This document shows positions 7,165 through 9,595 of a stretch of DNA of 9,595 nucleotides, in pieces. The stretch spans positions 1 through 9,595 of the forward strand of contig JASLBO010000395.1 in NCBI GenBank assembly GCA_030146605.1, given 5' to 3'. Position numbers and translations under genes: made by a program. Source of the DNA: Sphingomonas sp. Lineage in GTDB: Bacteria; Pseudomonadota; Alphaproteobacteria; Sphingomonadales; Sphingomonadaceae. The notes beneath the pieces are model-generated. The model was not told the DNA's origin. It saw nothing but the letters and a program-made list of their open reading frames with translations, and made no database searches. Position 1 is the first letter of the stretch; each line of letters begins with the position of its first letter.

Positions 7165-9455
7165 TGAAGAAGGCGGTTCGCGACAAGGAGCTGCGGCTTG
7201 CGCTGGTCTGCTATGGCGGGATCAGCCTCGCCGTCTACATGCACGGGATCACCAAGGAGATCTGGCGGCTCGCCCGGGCGAGCTGCGCCGCACGCGAAGG
7301 AGAAGAGAGCAACGGCGTCTATCGCCAGCTGCTCGACGAGATCCGCGACACGTCGGGGATCAACCTGCGCGTCCTCGTCGACATCCTCTCCGGTGCCAGC
7401 GCCGGCGGGATCAACGCAGTGTTCCTCGCCCAGGCAATTTCCACCGGCCAGTCGCTCGATCCGCTCACCGACATGTGGATGGATCATGCCGATGTCGAGG
7501 CGCTGATCGAGCCCCGGCAGGCGCCATCGCATCGTTTCGCCAAGATCTGGGCCACGCCGATCGCCTGGCTCGTCGCCAATCGCAGCAAGACGATCGACGA
7601 GACGGTCGAGGCGAGCGCGCGCGATGAAGTCAGGCTCAAGCTCGAACGCTTCGTTCGCTCGCGCTGGTTCGAGCCCCCTTTCGGTGGCAAAAGGCTGCTG
7701 AACACCGTGATGAACGCATTCGACGCGATGGCGGAAGGGCCCGCCTATCGCCGCCTGCTTCCGCAGGGGCAGCCGCTCGACCTGTTCATCACCGTCACCG
7801 ATTTTCGCGGCCATGCCGAGGAGCTGCGCCTGAACTCGCCGTCGAGTGTGGTCGAGACCGAGCACCGTCTCGTCTTCTCTTTCACCGATCATGGCGATCC
7901 GGATATGGCTTTCGCGCAAGTCCCGGAACTCGCCTTCGCCGCGCGCGCGACCTCGAGCTTCCCCGGTGCCTTCCCGCCCTTCACCGTCGGCGAGATGGAT
8001 TCGCTGCTGGAGGAGCGTGGCTCGGTCTGGCCCGGCCGCGACCGTTTTCTCGAGCATGTCATGCCCGAGCAATGGGCGGCCAACCGCGCGGAAAAGGCGG
8101 TTTTGATCGACGGCTCGGTGCTCGCCAACGCGCCGTTTCGTCCCGCGATCGACGCGCTGCGCGAACGTCCTGCGCGCCGACAGGTGGACCGGCGCTTCGT
8201 CTATATCGATCCCTCGCCCAATTTCCGCTTCGACTTCTACGGCGATTCGCAGGAGATTCCGGGCTTTTTCCAGACGATTATCGGCGCGCTGTCGGAGCTG
8301 CCGCGCGAGCAGCCGATCCGCGACAATCTCGAGGCAATCGCCGAGCGTTCGGAGAAGATCGAGCGGATGCTGTCGATCATCGGCGAGATTCGCACCGAGG
8401 TCGAAACTCAGGTCGAGGCATTGTTCGGCTATACCTTGTGGCTCGATTACCCCACGCCCAAACGGCTGGCGACATGGCGCCGCCGCGCGCAGGTCGCCGC
8501 CGCGGCCCGGGCCGGATACGGCCACACTGCTTACGGGCTGCTGAAGGTTCGGGGCGCGATCGACCGTACCGCGCGGTTGCTCCACACGATCGGCGACCGC
8601 CACGAGCCCGAGCGGCTGCGCGAGATCCGGGCGGCGATCACCCGGGCGGTGCGGCTGCGCGAAGCCGACCGCTTCGGCGCGACCCTGTCCAACGGCGCCA
8701 GTCCGCAGACCCTCGAATTCCTGCGCACGCACGATCTCGGGTTTCGCATCCGGCGCCTTCGCCTCGTCGCGCGGCGGCTCACCGAGATCGACTTGCCCAG
8801 CTCGCATGCCGAGTTGCTGCCGATGCGGGAGGCGATCTACGAATCCCGTGCCGGCTATCTCGAGCTCAAGCGCTCGGACACTTTCGCCGATCTGCGCGAC
8901 GCCATTCGCGACATGACCGACGATGCCGGCCCGATCCTCGACCGGCTCGCCGAGCGGATGCAATTGAAGGCACTCGATCAGGCGACCGATGCGCTGCTCT
9001 CCGACGGGTTCAGTGCGCTGTCGAAAGATCAGCGGCGCCCGATGCTGCTCGCGCATATCGGATTTCCGTTCTTCGACATCGCCACTCTGCCGCTGCTCCA
9101 GGGCGAAGGCATGGACGAGTTCGATCCGATCCGCGTCGACCGCATCTCGCCGGACGACGCCACCACCATCCGCGCCGGGGGCGCCGAGGCGACGCTCAAG
9201 GGGATCCAGTTCAACAGCTTCGGCGCATTCTTCAGCCGCGCCTATCGCGAGAACGATTATCTCTGGGGCCGCCTCCACGGCGCCGATCGGCTGGTCGATA
9301 TCGTCCTGTCGGCCTTGCCGGTCGACGATCGGCTGGCCGAAGCGCGCGTCGCCGAGATCAAGCGCAGCGCCTTCCACGCGATCCTCGACGAGGAGGAGGG
9401 GCGGCTGAAGGCGATCCCTGGCCTGTTCGCCGAGTTGCGGACCGAGATAGGGTAA
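7161..9455 (+). CDS. Patatin-like phospholipase (DUF3376-type, TIGR03607-like)
   Basis: A 764-residue patatin-like protein. Patatins are Ser-Asp dyad lipid acyl hydrolases. The N-terminal catalytic part shows the oxyanion region LVCYGGISLAVYMHGITKEI (16-34), the nucleophile elbow G78-A-S80-A-G82 in ILSGASAGGINAVFLAQ, a segment ATSSFPGAFPPF and the catalytic Asp317 in LIDGSVLANAPF. That last motif reads DGS rather than the commoner DGG/DGA. The GG(I/V)SLAVYMHG form and the large size match the patatin-related family TIGR03607/DUF3376 rather than short RssA-type patatins. The C-terminal 430 residues are mainly charged helices without a recognisable second catalytic motif. No signal peptide or membrane segment is seen, so it may be cytoplasmic or peripheral to the membrane. 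It overlaps the EEP gene (ATGATG: starts at 7161 or 7164). Natural substrate unknown. Confidence 0.92.
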   Translation: MMKKAVRDKELRLALVCYGGISLAVYMHGITKEIWRLARASCAAREGEESNGVYRQLLDEIRDTSGINLRVLVDILSGASAGGINAVFLAQAISTGQSLDPLTDMWMDHADVEALIEPRQAPSHRFAKIWATPIAWLVANRSKTIDETVEASARDEVRLKLERFVRSRWFEPPFGGKRLLNTVMNAFDAMAEGPAYRRLLPQGQPLDLFITVTDFRGHAEELRLNSPSSVVETEHRLVFSFTDHGDPDMAFAQVPELAFAARATSSFPGAFPPFTVGEMDSLLEERGSVWPGRDRFLEHVMPEQWAANRAEKAVLIDGSVLANAPFRPAIDALRERPARRQVDRRFVYIDPSPNFRFDFYGDSQEIPGFFQTIIGALSELPREQPIRDNLEAIAERSEKIERMLSIIGEIRTEVETQVEALFGYTLWLDYPTPKRLATWRRRAQVAAAARAGYGHTAYGLLKVRGAIDRTARLLHTIGDRHEPERLREIRAAITRAVRLREADRFGATLSNGASPQTLEFLRTHDLGFRIRRLRLVARRLTEIDLPSSHAELLPMREAIYESRAGYLELKRSDTFADLRDAIRDMTDDAGPILDRLAERMQLKALDQATDALLSDGFSALSKDQRRPMLLAHIGFPFFDIATLPLLQGEGMDEFDPIRVDRISPDDATTIRAGGAEATLKGIQFNSFGAFFSRAYRENDYLWGRLHGADRLVDIVLSALPVDDRLAEARVAEIKRSAFHAILDEEEGRLKAIPGLFAELRTEIG

Positions 9456-9456
9456 G

Positions 9457-9484
9457 TTTCCCTCTCCCCTTGGGGGCAGGGGAA
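9457..9484. repeat. Imperfect GC-rich hairpin after the patatin-like gene
   Basis: Starting two bases after the TAA, TTCCCTCTCCCC can pair with GGGGCAGGGGAA around a TTG loop. Counting outward there are four C-G pairs, two mismatches, one wobble, three C-G and two T-A pairs. It could be a weak terminator for the patatin operon, although no T-run follows on the plus strand. It could also be one copy of a dispersed intergenic repeat; sphingomonad genomes often carry similar CCTCTCCCC-type palindromes, which is recalled rather than tested. The rest of the tail (to 9595) holds no gene that can be supported. Confidence 0.35.
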
Positions 9485-9595
9485 TCGCATATGGCTATTC
9501 TGTGGGAAAAGGATTCTGAAGGTGGCGTCTGGGGGAGGCGCCTGTGGGAGATTTTTCGAGATGCTTCGGTGAGGTGGAGGATCCGCGGGCGGGGA

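Noticed and set aside
7128..9377. A 749-codon open frame on the minus strand opposite the patatin-like gene
   Set aside because: It is antisense to a gene with clear catalytic motifs. GC-biased third positions remove stops from the opposite frame, and its translation is Arg/Asp/Gly-rich without any recognisable motif.
9500..9550. Short CTGKGGGA repeats as a CRISPR or tandem array
   Set aside because: Three imperfect 9-base matches with unequal spacing (29 and 13 bases) in G-rich DNA; far too short and irregular.

Overview
The window is high-GC bacterial DNA, roughly two-thirds G+C by eye. Gene content and protein sequences point to an alphaproteobacterium, most probably Sphingomonas or a close sphingomonad. 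The evidence is an HdaA-type DnaA inactivator directly upstream of ppk1, the purM-purN pair diverging from that operon, and the style of the patatin-like protein. Almost all of it is protein-coding. No tRNA, rRNA, CRISPR array, insertion sequence or prophage gene was seen.

The left half (1-4008) is one leftward, tightly packed operon. In transcription order it holds an exported DUF2066-like protein (4008-2731), hdaA (2734-2126, overlapping the previous gene by an ATGA) and ppk1 (from 2080 or 2122, running off the window start). Together these cover an envelope protein of unknown role, shut-off of replication initiation through DnaA, and polyphosphate synthesis. The right half (4146-9455) reads rightward: purM, purN, a MmcQ/YjbR-family protein, a 65-residue hypothetical protein, an endonuclease/exonuclease/phosphatase (EEP) family protein and a large patatin-like phospholipase. 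purM/purN/YjbR overlap each other, and EEP/patatin share an ATGATG junction, so there are at least two translationally coupled blocks. They are separated by a 79-base gap in front of the small gene.

The two halves diverge from a 137-base intergenic region (4009-4145), the most interesting non-coding sequence here. A perfect 7-bp hairpin has a 9-base loop that is exactly complementary to a 9-base stretch 28 bases downstream. A purine-rich Shine-Dalgarno-like sequence and an in-frame GTG lie between them. This is the layout of a possible H-type pseudoknot or switch in the purM leader. It is a sequence-level hypothesis only.

The genes themselves are mostly ordinary chromosomal functions. Points of note are a compact HdaA with an Arg in place of the Walker A Lys, an HMA-like domain without a CxxC motif in the DUF2066-like protein, and the coupled EEP-patatin pair that may act on lipids. 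The last 140 bases hold an imperfect GC-rich hairpin and an open but unsupported reading frame running off the window end.
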